From NCBI GenBank assembly GCA_019308645.1, contig JAFDHR010000013.1, forward strand, positions 1-19,505: a stretch of DNA of 19,505 nucleotides, written 5' to 3'. Below the pieces are notes generated by a model. The model was not told where the DNA came from. It ran no database searches and worked only from the letters and a program-made list of their open reading frames with translations. Positions within the stretch are counted from its first letter, which is position 1. Every line of letters starts with the position of its first letter. This DNA comes from Deltaproteobacteria bacterium. GTDB lineage: Bacteria; Desulfobacterota; DSM-4660; Desulfatiglandales; B25-G16. Shown here piece after piece: positions 1 to 6,642 of this stretch. The translations under genes were made by a program, and so were the position numbers.

Positions 1-724
1 ACTCATAAATTGTTCCTTCCGACACACAAGATAATTCAGCTATTTCGCTTATGGTGGCTTGATTATAGCCTTTTTCTGCAAACATAGTTTCTGCTGCTTG
101 GAGGATTCGCCTCGATTTATCCAACTCAATATTTGCTGGCTTGGTTGGAATCTTAATTATAGGTAAGATGAGATCCAAAATATCTTCAAAATCTAGTACA
201 ATCTCTTTTACCTCTGTGGTGGTAATACAGCACAGGACTTCCCAGTCAAGAGTTCCGAAGATAATATCCCGAACAAGATTTAGGTTTATATCTGCACGAA
301 AAAGTTTTTCCTTAACCCCATCTTTAAGAATATTTTTCAGGATGTTCGCGTATTGCCTTATCAAAAAATAGGCTTCGTGTTGGTAAAAATTTTTGTTAGA
401 ACGGCATTCAAATAAGAGGAGACGATTATATCCGCGGTGAGTGTCATTAAAATGTAGATGGGCCCATATCATTTTACTCAGTCTACTTATTGGATCCAAG
501 ATTCCTTGGAGCTGTTCTGGCAAATAAGCTTTCAAAATATTTGTCATTTCTCTTTTTGGGATAGAGAAAAGAAGATCCTCTTTTCCTTTAAAATAGTTAT
601 AGATAATTGAATCTTGAACCTGTGCCTTCGCAGCTATTTCTGATATATTGGAACTTAGACCTTTTTCGAACATTATTTCTTCTGCTGCATTAAGTATTTT
701 GTCTATTTTGTTGCTATCAGTCAT
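1..724 (-). CDS. TetR-type regulator with two DNA-binding domains (partial at window edge)
   Basis: Reading the minus strand from an ATG at 724 gives 241 codons without a stop to the window edge. Residues about 5-51 form a TetR N-terminal helix-turn-helix domain (KILNAAEEIMFEKG, then ISEIAAKA and IIYNYFKGKEDLL). Residues 52-195 look like an all-helical ligand/dimerisation domain. From about residue 201 a second TetR N-terminal domain starts (SRRILQAAETMFAEKGYNQA, then ISEIAELSCVSEGTIYE) and runs off the edge. TetR proteins are normally about 200 residues with one such domain, so this is a tandem fusion. TetR proteins usually repress a neighbouring divergent operon until they bind an effector, often an acyl-CoA in catabolic clusters. 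Here that operon would be the carboxyltransferase/glycyl radical cluster, now separated from it by two insertion sequences. The target and ligand are inferred. The next in-frame upstream stop is near 766, so ATG 724 is the only good start. Confidence 0.85.
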   Translation of the reverse strand, partial: MTDSNKIDKILNAAEEIMFEKGLSSNISEIAAKAQVQDSIIYNYFKGKEDLLFSIPKREMTNILKAYLPEQLQGILDPISRLSKMIWAHLHFNDTHRGYNRLLLFECRSNKNFYQHEAYFLIRQYANILKNILKDGVKEKLFRADINLNLVRDIIFGTLDWEVLCCITTTEVKEIVLDFEDILDLILPIIKIPTKPANIELDKSRRILQAAETMFAEKGYNQATISEIAELSCVSEGTIYE

Positions 725-769
725 TTCTTTGGCTTTTTCAAGAAATTTCAGAATAAAGTTTTTCTAAAT

Positions 770-804
770 GTTAAATTTAAATCATATTCAGAATCATACG
801 TCAA
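770..804 (-). promoter_or_regulatory. Candidate promoter of the TetR gene
   Basis: On the minus strand TTGACG (804-799) is followed after 17-18 bp by an AT-rich hexamer (TTTAAA or TTAAAT), upstream of the ATG at 724. The -35 match is good and the -10 match is weak. The IS1202-like insertion begins 18 bp from this -35 box, so sequence upstream of the promoter, and perhaps an operator, has been displaced. Confidence 0.35.
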
Positions 805-821
805 GATTATATTTTTATATT
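804..821 (+). repeat. Left 18-bp target-site duplication of the IS1202-like element
   Basis: AGATTATATTTTTATATT lies directly before the left inverted repeat and is identical to 2187-2204 directly after the right one. The target is almost pure AT. Confidence 0.85.
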
Positions 822-2186
822 GTGTTAGCTTAATGAAAATGTCCCCTCTAACTGCTGTGTTAAAATGTCCCCATTATGAAAAAGGACATTATAGCAATGA
901 GTCAGAAAGAGAGGCAGAGGTACCATCTTTTGCAGATGGTTTTGGATTGTAAAACAACCTTAAAGGAAGCCAGTAGATTGATGGGGGTCTCCTACCGACA
1001 GGCAAAACGCCTGAAAAAGAAACTGATCAGTGAAGGGGCCAGGGGTCTCATCCATGGCAATCGAGGAAGGCCCTCACCGAGGGCTCTCACCCATGAGCTT
1101 GCCGAAACGATACTTGATCTTTCCCTCACCACGTACACCAACTTCAATGACACACATTTTACTGAAAAGCTGAGGGAAGAAGAAGGGATCATCGTAGGCC
1201 GGGATACCGTGAGAAGACTGAGACGCACCAATGGGATAAAACCCAAGAGGAAACGAAGAGCACAAAAACATCACAAACGAAGACCTCGTAAGCCTCAAGA
1301 AGGTATGATGGTGCTATGGGATGGCAGTCCTCATCGGTGGTTCGGTAAGGATATACCTCCCTGCTGCTTGATGGCTGCCATAGACGATGCTACCGGTAAG
1401 CTCTGTGAGGCCTTCTTTATCCCCTATGAGTGTTCTTTTGGGTACCTGAAGCTCTTACAGGGTATTGTAAACAACTATGGTATACCTGCCTCTATATACC
1501 AGGGTAGGCACTCAACATTACATAGAAATGATGATAACTGGACACTAGAGGAACAGCTTAAAGGGGAGCAGGAACCTATCCAGGTAGGAGGTGCCCTGAG
1601 GTCTTTAGGGATTACCCCTATCTTTGCCCTTACTCCTCAGGCCAAGGGACGGGTTGAGAGACTCTTTGGGGTACTCCAGGATCGGCTTATCGCTGAGATG
1701 GGACTCAGGAACATTACAGAGATAGGGAAGGCAAATATCTTTCTTACCGGCCACTTCATTGCCGACTACAACCGTCGCTTTCCCGTAAGGCCTGAGACAA
1801 CGCAACCAGCATGGCGAAAGGTATCCAGGAGTGTGGATATTAAAAGAATCATAAGTTTCCGCTACCAGGCAGTAGTGGGAAACGATAATACCGTTAGATT
1901 AGGCGGTATGCTCATAGACATACCAGAAGGCCCCGGACAAAGAGGATATGCCAAGGCAAGGGTAGAAGTCCGTCAGCTCTTAGATGGAAGCTGGAGAGTG
2001 TATTATAAAAATACACTTATAGCTCACACAGATCCAACTCCTTTAAAAGAGCCGATAAGGGCTAAGCCCAGGAGAAAAGCCAAGGCACGTGCAGCTTCTG
2101 AAGAGCAATGGGTTTATATGGCATCAGCAGCTTAGAGGGGACATTTTTACTAAGCAGTTAAGGGGACATATTGACTAAGCTTAAAC
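822..2186 (+). mobile_element. IS1202/ISNCY-like insertion sequence, complete with terminal repeats
   Basis: A 1365-bp element with one transposase gene. Its ends are 25-bp imperfect inverted repeats (822-846 and 2162-2186) that match at 20 of 25 positions; both contain AGCTTA and ATGTCCCC. The ATGTCCCC block occurs a second time inside each end, near 865-872 on the left and its complement near 2137-2144 on the right, which suggests paired transposase-binding sites. The element is flanked by an exact 18-bp direct repeat. From memory, IS1202-family subgroups are distinguished by target duplication length, and 15-18 bp is the range of the ISTde1-like subgroup. An exact duplication suggests a fairly recent insertion. 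Confidence 0.88.
876..2135 (+). CDS. IS1202/ISNCY-family DDE transposase, probably inactive (catalytic Asp to Gly)
   Basis: This 419-residue protein has an N-terminal helix-turn-helix (residues about 22-50, LKEASRLMGVSYRQAKRLKK), a basic linker rich in KRKRR and KRRPRK (about 123-140), and an rve-type DDE integrase core. The first acidic residue is D149 in LWDGSPHRWFG and the glutamate is E261 in AKGRVERLFG. In related transposases as I recall them, the second aspartate lies in a YQDRHS-type motif. Here it reads YQGRHS, with Gly210 encoded by GGT at 1503-1505, which is one A-to-G change from GAT. The reading frame is otherwise intact and full length, and the gene fills the element. It would mediate transposition if active. 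The assignment to a DDE transposase is firm. Loss of activity is an inference from this one residue. Confidence 0.9.
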   Translation: MKKDIIAMSQKERQRYHLLQMVLDCKTTLKEASRLMGVSYRQAKRLKKKLISEGARGLIHGNRGRPSPRALTHELAETILDLSLTTYTNFNDTHFTEKLREEEGIIVGRDTVRRLRRTNGIKPKRKRRAQKHHKRRPRKPQEGMMVLWDGSPHRWFGKDIPPCCLMAAIDDATGKLCEAFFIPYECSFGYLKLLQGIVNNYGIPASIYQGRHSTLHRNDDNWTLEEQLKGEQEPIQVGGALRSLGITPIFALTPQAKGRVERLFGVLQDRLIAEMGLRNITEIGKANIFLTGHFIADYNRRFPVRPETTQPAWRKVSRSVDIKRIISFRYQAVVGNDNTVRLGGMLIDIPEGPGQRGYAKARVEVRQLLDGSWRVYYKNTLIAHTDPTPLKEPIRAKPRRKAKARAASEEQWVYMASAA

Positions 2187-2204
2187 AGATTATATTTTTA
2201 TATT
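2187..2204 (+). repeat. Right 18-bp target-site duplication of the IS1202-like element
   Basis: AGATTATATTTTTATATT, an exact copy of 804-821, begins at the first base after the right inverted repeat. A further TTTTATATT-type repeat follows, so the host site was itself low-complexity. This slightly weakens the exact end calls. Confidence 0.85.
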
Positions 2205-2320
2205 TTTATATTGTCAGAAAAATACAAAATACTATTTTGGACGAGTTAAATTGCAAAATTGCACTATTAACAATTCTCAAGAATTTAAATCGAGGCTGTT
2301 AAATAAATAAAACCCACAAT

Positions 2321-2339
2321 CCACCAGTTTTACTGGTGG
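2321..2339 (+). repeat. IS200 left-end hairpin
   Basis: A perfect 8-bp stem, CCACCAGT (2321-2328) and ACTGGTGG (2332-2339), has a 3-nt loop. In this family the transposase recognises such hairpins as single strands. In IS200 the left-end structure can also stop transcription entering from outside. Confidence 0.75.
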
Positions 2340-2390
2340 GTCCCAGCTTTGCTATGCAGATAAGTGGGTGATTTTCATTTACATAAAAAG

Positions 2391-2442
2391 AATACCTCCT
2401 CAAGATGTAGGATGGTGACCCTACATATCAAAAGGAGGTATT
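2391..2442 (+). promoter_or_regulatory. RBS-sequestering stem-loop before IS200 tnpA
   Basis: AATACCTCCT (2391-2400) pairs perfectly with AGGAGGTATT (2433-2442), and an inner stem pairs 2405-2411 with 2420-2426. The 3' arm contains the AGGAGG ribosome-binding site of tnpA, whose ATG follows at 2445. Folding would hide the site and keep translation low, a control known from IS200. It also settles the start as 2445 and not the in-frame ATG at 2364. Confidence 0.8.
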
Positions 2443-2444
2443 CA

Positions 2445-2876
2445 ATGAGTAGCTTTAATAAATTAGCACATGCAATCTGGCAGTGCAAGTACCATATCGT
2501 GTGGTGTCCCAAATATCGATTCAGAATTCTCAAAGGTGCAGTAGAAAAGTCGGTCAAGGAAATCATAAAACAGCTATGTGAATGGAAAAAGCTGGAGATC
2601 CTGGAAACGAATATCCAGGAAGACCACATACATTTGATACTATCAATTCCACCGAAATTTGCAGTATCAGAGATAGTTGGTTTTTTGAAGGGTAAATGCG
2701 CTATCAAGATTTTCGATAAGCACCTTAAAGTCAAGAAACGGTACTGGGGTAGACACTTTTGGGCAAAAGGATACTGTGTGCGTACGGTCGGTATTAATGA
2801 AGAAGAAATTAGAAAGTATGTAAGATGGCAATTGGAAAAAGATAAACGCATAGAACAACTCAAACTATGGCAGTAA
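2445..2876 (+). CDS. tnpA: IS200-family Y1 HUH transposase TnpA
   Basis: This 143-residue protein is of normal size for the family. It contains the HUH metal-binding motif in QEDHIHLILSIPP (about residue 65-70) and the C-terminal helix EEIRKYVRWQ, whose Tyr is the expected nucleophile. The N-terminal stretch CKYHIVWCPKYR is the family hallmark. TnpA moves the element as single-stranded DNA through a 5'-phosphotyrosine intermediate. The start at 2445 follows AGGAGG inside a stem-loop. The longer in-frame start at 2364 would add 27 residues that lie in the leader hairpin and is not favoured. The protein appears intact, so this copy may be active. Confidence 0.93.
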   Translation: MSSFNKLAHAIWQCKYHIVWCPKYRFRILKGAVEKSVKEIIKQLCEWKKLEILETNIQEDHIHLILSIPPKFAVSEIVGFLKGKCAIKIFDKHLKVKKRYWGRHFWAKGYCVRTVGINEEEIRKYVRWQLEKDKRIEQLKLWQ

Positions 2877-2905
2877 ATTTTACCCTTTTAGGGTCACCTT
2901 TTATT

Positions 2906-2924
2906 CCACCCCTTTTATGGGTGG
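2906..2924 (+). repeat. IS200 right-end hairpin
   Basis: CCACCC (2906-2911) and GGGTGG (2919-2924) form a 6-bp stem. Its sequence resembles the left-end hairpin stem, as expected if one TnpA recognises both ends. Confidence 0.7.
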
Positions 2925-2966
2925 TTGTTAAATTGAAATAGAACATTTTAAATTGTGAGAAATTTC

Positions 2967-2994
2967 TTGACTTTTTGGCTATTATAATTATATT
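2967..2994 (+). promoter_or_regulatory. Candidate sigma70-type promoter for the carboxyltransferase genes
   Basis: TTGACT (2967-2972), a 16-bp spacer and TATATT (2989-2994) lie in AT-rich DNA about 170 bp before the first carboxyltransferase gene. A palindrome-like site, TGAATTGGGTTCA, follows at 3011-3023 in a plausible operator position. Confidence 0.45.
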
Positions 2995-3010
2995 CAGTAA
3001 TAAATATAAT

Positions 3011-3023
3011 TGAATTGGGTTCA
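3011..3023 (+). promoter_or_regulatory. Candidate operator TGAATT-N-TTCA, copy 1
   Basis: TGAATTGGGTTCA followed by AAAA recurs as TGAATTAAATTCA plus AAAA at 15629-15641, before the acyl-CoA ligase. Each copy lies downstream of a TTGACT box. A shared site for the TetR-type regulator is an inference. Confidence 0.3.
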
Positions 3024-3160
3024 AAAATTTTAGAATCAATTTCAAAAGTCGATATATAAATTATGAGGTCCTAAATAATAGGTATTTTTTGTGAGGCCTT
3101 TCCTTTTTAAAGTTCTAGATTGGAAGATGGGCAAAACATATAGAGGCTGAGAACAAATTC

Positions 3161-4693
3161 ATGACTATGCATAACAAAATAAAGGGAATAGAAGAATTAC
3201 GAAGAAAATTGTTGCAAGGGGGTGGGACGAGGGCAATAAAAAGACAACATGAAAAGGGTAAATTAACTGCGAGAGAGAGAGTGGACAAGCTCCTAGATCC
3301 GAGCACATTCTTCGAAATAGAGCTATTTTCCAAGCCAATTCATACTGGCATGGAGGTTGATAAGGAGGCTATGCGTGGTGATGGTTTGGTGTCAGGGTAT
3401 GGGGAGGTAAATGGCCGGCCTATTTGTGTTTGGGCTCAAGATGCTACCGTTTCGGGTGGAAGGGCAGGTATTATCCACCTAAGAAAGGTGTGCACACTAA
3501 TGGAGCGAGCACTTAGGTCAAGAGTTCCCTGCGTGGGAATGATTGATTCAGAGGGAGTGAAAATCGAGGATATGCTTACTTCGCCCACAGATTATCCCTA
3601 CGACAAGCTGATGTACCTTCAGACCACAGCCTCAGGCATAATCCCTCAAATATCATTAATAATGGGACCATGCATGGGATCTGCTGCTATTTCTGCACAG
3701 CTTGCCGACTTCGTCTTCATGGTTCGTAATACAAGCTATGCTTTTGTCTCCCACATTCCTTCAGAGATTAGTTTAGATGAAAAAGATGAGGCAGATAGCT
3801 ACGCCAAAAGTAGTGGTTGTTGCGATCTGTTAGCTGATGGAGATGAAGATTGCATTGTGAAGGCAAGGGAACTGTTAAGCTTGCTACCACTTAACAATAG
3901 CGAGAGAAATCCTATTGTTGATACTGGTGATGACCCAGATCGAGAGGTGCCAGAACTCTTGAAACTTGTGCCCGCCGATAGCAGAAAACCTTTTAGCATG
4001 CATAAGGCTATATCTTTTATAGTAGATAATGGGCGCTTTTTCGAGATAAAAGGGAGTTGGGCCCAAAACCTGATTGTCGGCTTTGCCCGTTTGGGTGGAC
4101 AGTCAGTTGGGATCATAGCTAATAATCCACTAGTGATGGCAGGTTGTTTGGATGTTGATACTGCGGATAAAATGGCCCGGTTTGTTCGTTTTTGCGATGC
4201 TTTCAGTATACCCTTAGTTTATCTTGCCGATACCCCGGCCTTCCTTCCCTCTGTGGAACAGGAGCGCAAAGGGATTATTAGACATGGAGCTAAGATCGTA
4301 TTTTCTAACAGTGTTGCTTCTGTTCCTCAGATACAGATATATGTGAGAAAGTGTTATGGGGGAGGGGGCTTGGCTATGCCTGGCAATAATTTGGGCGGAG
4401 ATTTTGGAATTGCATGGCCTACCTCTGAGTTGTTGTTGATGCATCCCGAAGGAGCAGTATCTATTATTCATAGGAAAGAAATTAAGGCGTCTGAGAATCC
4501 AAAAGAGGAGTTTAAAAAGCGACTAGAGAAATTTAAGAGGGAGGGATCGGTAGAAAATGTTTGGGAATATAACACTGTACAAGATTTCATAAACCCTAAA
4601 GACACAAGGGCAAGGTTAATAAAGATGCTGAATGTGCTAGAGCATAAAGTCGTTAAAATGCCTTGGAAAAAGAGTGATAACATGCCGTTATAA
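3161..4693 (+). CDS. Acyl-CoA carboxyltransferase subunit 1 (PccB/MmdA/GcdA family)
   Basis: This 510-residue protein has the two crotonase-like domains of biotin-dependent acyl-CoA carboxyltransferases. The N-terminal signature is GGGTRAIKRQHEKGKLTARER (residues about 20-40) and the C-terminus ends PWKKSDNMPL, close to the family's KKHGNIPL ending. Such enzymes move CO2 between carboxybiotin and an acyl-CoA, either carboxylating it or, in sodium-pump decarboxylases, removing CO2. The N-domain motif, usually DSGGARIQ, reads DSEGVKIED (D129-S-E-G), so one glycine of the first oxyanion pair is Glu. The C-domain motif CYGGGGLAM keeps its glycines. It lies 21 bp before a second paralogue. No biotin carboxylase, biotin carrier or membrane decarboxylase gene is in the window. 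The substrate is unknown. A weak GAGG lies upstream of ATG 3161; ATG 3167 is an alternative. Confidence 0.85.
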   Translation: MTMHNKIKGIEELRRKLLQGGGTRAIKRQHEKGKLTARERVDKLLDPSTFFEIELFSKPIHTGMEVDKEAMRGDGLVSGYGEVNGRPICVWAQDATVSGGRAGIIHLRKVCTLMERALRSRVPCVGMIDSEGVKIEDMLTSPTDYPYDKLMYLQTTASGIIPQISLIMGPCMGSAAISAQLADFVFMVRNTSYAFVSHIPSEISLDEKDEADSYAKSSGCCDLLADGDEDCIVKARELLSLLPLNNSERNPIVDTGDDPDREVPELLKLVPADSRKPFSMHKAISFIVDNGRFFEIKGSWAQNLIVGFARLGGQSVGIIANNPLVMAGCLDVDTADKMARFVRFCDAFSIPLVYLADTPAFLPSVEQERKGIIRHGAKIVFSNSVASVPQIQIYVRKCYGGGGLAMPGNNLGGDFGIAWPTSELLLMHPEGAVSIIHRKEIKASENPKEEFKKRLEKFKREGSVENVWEYNTVQDFINPKDTRARLIKMLNVLEHKVVKMPWKKSDNMPL

Positions 4694-4714
4694 AATTGCC
4701 AAGGAGATAACTGA

Positions 4715-6274
4715 ATGATGATCAATACTAGAAAAAGGAATTTTGAATTAAAGGAATTAAGGCAAAGATATGAGTCAGGTGGTGGGCCTAAGGCTATAGA
4801 GAAGTTGCATGCAAAAGGGAAGCTCACCAGTAGAGAGAGGATTGAGCGCTTTATTGACCCGGGAAGTTTTAAAGAATTTAATCTATGGGCTCAACCTACG
4901 AGGACTGGCTTTGATGTTGACAATAGGGAGAGCCCGGGTGATGCGGTGGTGACTGGCTACGCAAAGATAGATGGACGCCCGGTTTGTATCTATGCTCATG
5001 ATTTCACGGTTTTGGGAGGTAGCCAGTCTTCGGTACAAAATTGGAAAGTGTGCAAAACGATTGATACAGCGGTTAGATTAGGGATCCCCTATATTGGGAT
5101 TATTGATTCCGGTGGGGTGCGGATACAGGATGCCTTTGGCATCAATACAGGAAAAGGAGTGAGCAGCAATTCGGATGTTTGGTATTCACCAGCAAGGGCT
5201 TCAGGAGTTGTGCCCAGTATCAGCCTGACTCTGGGAGCTTCTTACGCTGGAACAGCTTACTCTCCGTTTTTGGCCGATGTGTTCTTTATGGTGAAGAAGC
5301 CCTATTGCTATATGTCCCTATCCTCGCCTGAGTTATTAAAGTCAGTTACGTTTAGAGAAGTCACTCGTGATGAAATAGGGGCCCCCCAACTTCATGCTGA
5401 GGTAACCGGATCTTGTGATTATTTAGGAGAGACGGAGGAGGATGTGCTTCAAAGAGGTCGAGAACTTCTAGGCTTCCTTCCCTCAAACTGCCGGGAGAAA
5501 CCACCTTTTTTATATACGGAGGATGATCCAGGTCATAGAGACCAGAGTCTTTTGGATATCGTTCCGCTTGATACCAACCAACCTTACGATATGCATGAAG
5601 TGATATACCGTCTTGTTGATAATGGTCACTTGTTTGAGCTAAAATGTGAGTATGCAAAAAACATCATTATCGGATTTGCTAGATTAGGCGGACATTCTGT
5701 AGGGATTGTAGCAAATAATCCTCTATTTTCGGATGGGGCAATAGACTGGAGAACCTCAGAAAAAGAAGCCAGGTTTATCCGCTATTGCAATGCCTTTAAT
5801 GTGCCACTGGTTTTTCTTGTTGACACGCCTGGATTTGTGGTCGATGTGAACCAAGAGCACGAAGGGCTGGCTCGCCATGCTGCTATGGTGACTTATGCCA
5901 TCTGCGAGGCTACCGTGCCTAAAATTACGGTCTATTTGAGAAGGTGTTATAATAATGGTCATCTGGCTATGGGCACTCGATCGATGGGTGTGGATGTGCT
6001 TCTTGCTTGGAGCATTGCTCAAATTCAAAATGTGGACTTCGAAGAGGCTGTTGAAATTATTCTGGGCAAGCCGATAGAGGAAGTAGCGCCGGTGCAACTT
6101 GAAGAGTTTAGGAACAAATACTTCGATTCTCCTCGCTATCCAGGGGCGCTTTTACAGCTTGACGATATTATAGAGCCTAAAGATACACGCCCCATTTTGA
6201 TTGATTTCTTAGAAATAATAGCTAAAAAGGAGGAAAAAAGACCTAAGAAAAAACATGGCAATATACCCTTGTAA
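4715..6274 (+). CDS. Acyl-CoA carboxyltransferase subunit 2 (PccB/MmdA/GcdA family)
   Basis: This 519-residue paralogue of the upstream gene is surely co-transcribed with it (21-bp gap, AAGGAG at about 4701-4706). N-terminal signature: GGGPKAIEKLHAKGKLTSRER. The N-domain motif is intact (DSGGVRIQD, D131). The C-domain motif that is AYGGAY in propionyl-CoA carboxylase reads CYNNGH, so the second oxyanion glycine is lost. The C-terminus KKKHGNIPL is typical. The pattern of loss is the mirror image of subunit 1. In this family each active site joins the N-domain of one subunit to the C-domain of another, so a mixed oligomer would rebuild one complete site. It would act in the cytoplasm, with a biotin carrier encoded elsewhere. 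A carboxylation or decarboxylation role cannot be separated by sequence. Confidence 0.85.
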   Translation: MMINTRKRNFELKELRQRYESGGGPKAIEKLHAKGKLTSRERIERFIDPGSFKEFNLWAQPTRTGFDVDNRESPGDAVVTGYAKIDGRPVCIYAHDFTVLGGSQSSVQNWKVCKTIDTAVRLGIPYIGIIDSGGVRIQDAFGINTGKGVSSNSDVWYSPARASGVVPSISLTLGASYAGTAYSPFLADVFFMVKKPYCYMSLSSPELLKSVTFREVTRDEIGAPQLHAEVTGSCDYLGETEEDVLQRGRELLGFLPSNCREKPPFLYTEDDPGHRDQSLLDIVPLDTNQPYDMHEVIYRLVDNGHLFELKCEYAKNIIIGFARLGGHSVGIVANNPLFSDGAIDWRTSEKEARFIRYCNAFNVPLVFLVDTPGFVVDVNQEHEGLARHAAMVTYAICEATVPKITVYLRRCYNNGHLAMGTRSMGVDVLLAWSIAQIQNVDFEEAVEIILGKPIEEVAPVQLEEFRNKYFDSPRYPGALLQLDDIIEPKDTRPILIDFLEIIAKKEEKRPKKKHGNIPL

Positions 6275-6642
6275 ATCTGGAGTCGTGGTTATCTCAGTGG
6301 CAACAATCTAAACTACAAAAAGAGAGGTAATTACCGATTTTCCGACTAAAGTTTCGATATTGGATGCATCTATTTTATGTTGAGGGATAATTTTCCCAAA
6401 ATAGGCCTTCACAAAACTTGAGGTATTCTTTACTGACTTTTTTTACCCAGCATTCCCTTAGGAGAGGCAGATTTTAGGGGAAAAAAGAGTCTTTTTAAAG
6501 GAAGATATCTTGCAACCTATTGAATTAAAAAGGAATTCTGCAGGAGGGAAGTGGCAATTTTGACATTCTATAACCTATAGATATTATTGGAGATTCTAGT
6601 TTCGTGAAGGGCGCTTTCCAAAAATAAAAGGAGGTAATTTTT
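6275..6642 (+). other. 368-bp intergenic region before the glycyl radical enzyme gene
   Basis: No credible ORF and no Cys-rich small subunit gene is visible on either strand. It holds a candidate promoter (6560-6587) and the strong ribosome-binding site AAAGGAGG before ATG 6643. No clear hairpin-plus-T-run terminator follows the carboxyltransferase genes, so read-through is possible. Confidence 0.5.
6560..6587 (+). promoter_or_regulatory. Candidate promoter of the glycyl radical enzyme gene
   Basis: A perfect -35 TTGACA (6560-6565), a 16-bp spacer and TATTAT (6582-6587) lie about 55 bp before the start codon. This is the best promoter match in the window and suggests the radical enzyme is transcribed on its own as well as by read-through. 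Confidence 0.5.

Larger units (their letters stand above)
2311..2930 (+). mobile_element. IS200-type (IS200/IS605 family) element, tnpA only
   Basis: The element is bounded by subterminal hairpins instead of terminal inverted repeats, as in the IS200/IS605 family. The left hairpin is at 2321-2339 (CCACCAGT/ACTGGTGG, 3-nt loop) and the right hairpin at 2906-2924 (CCACCC/GGGTGG). A further small hairpin lies just after the tnpA stop (2882-2894). There is no tnpB, so it is the IS200 form. Outer limits are approximate because this family makes no target duplication. Confidence 0.75.

Noticed and set aside
141..371. 76-codon forward ORF
   Set aside because: It lies entirely opposite the tandem TetR gene and shows no family features.
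2364..2444. Upstream extension of IS200 tnpA by 27 codons
   Set aside because: It runs through the leader hairpin, lacks a ribosome-binding site and is not part of the family domain; ATG 2445 has AGGAGG.
2882..2894. Rho-independent terminator after IS200 tnpA
   Set aside because: The stem is only 5 bp and is not followed by a T-run; it is more likely part of the IS end structure.
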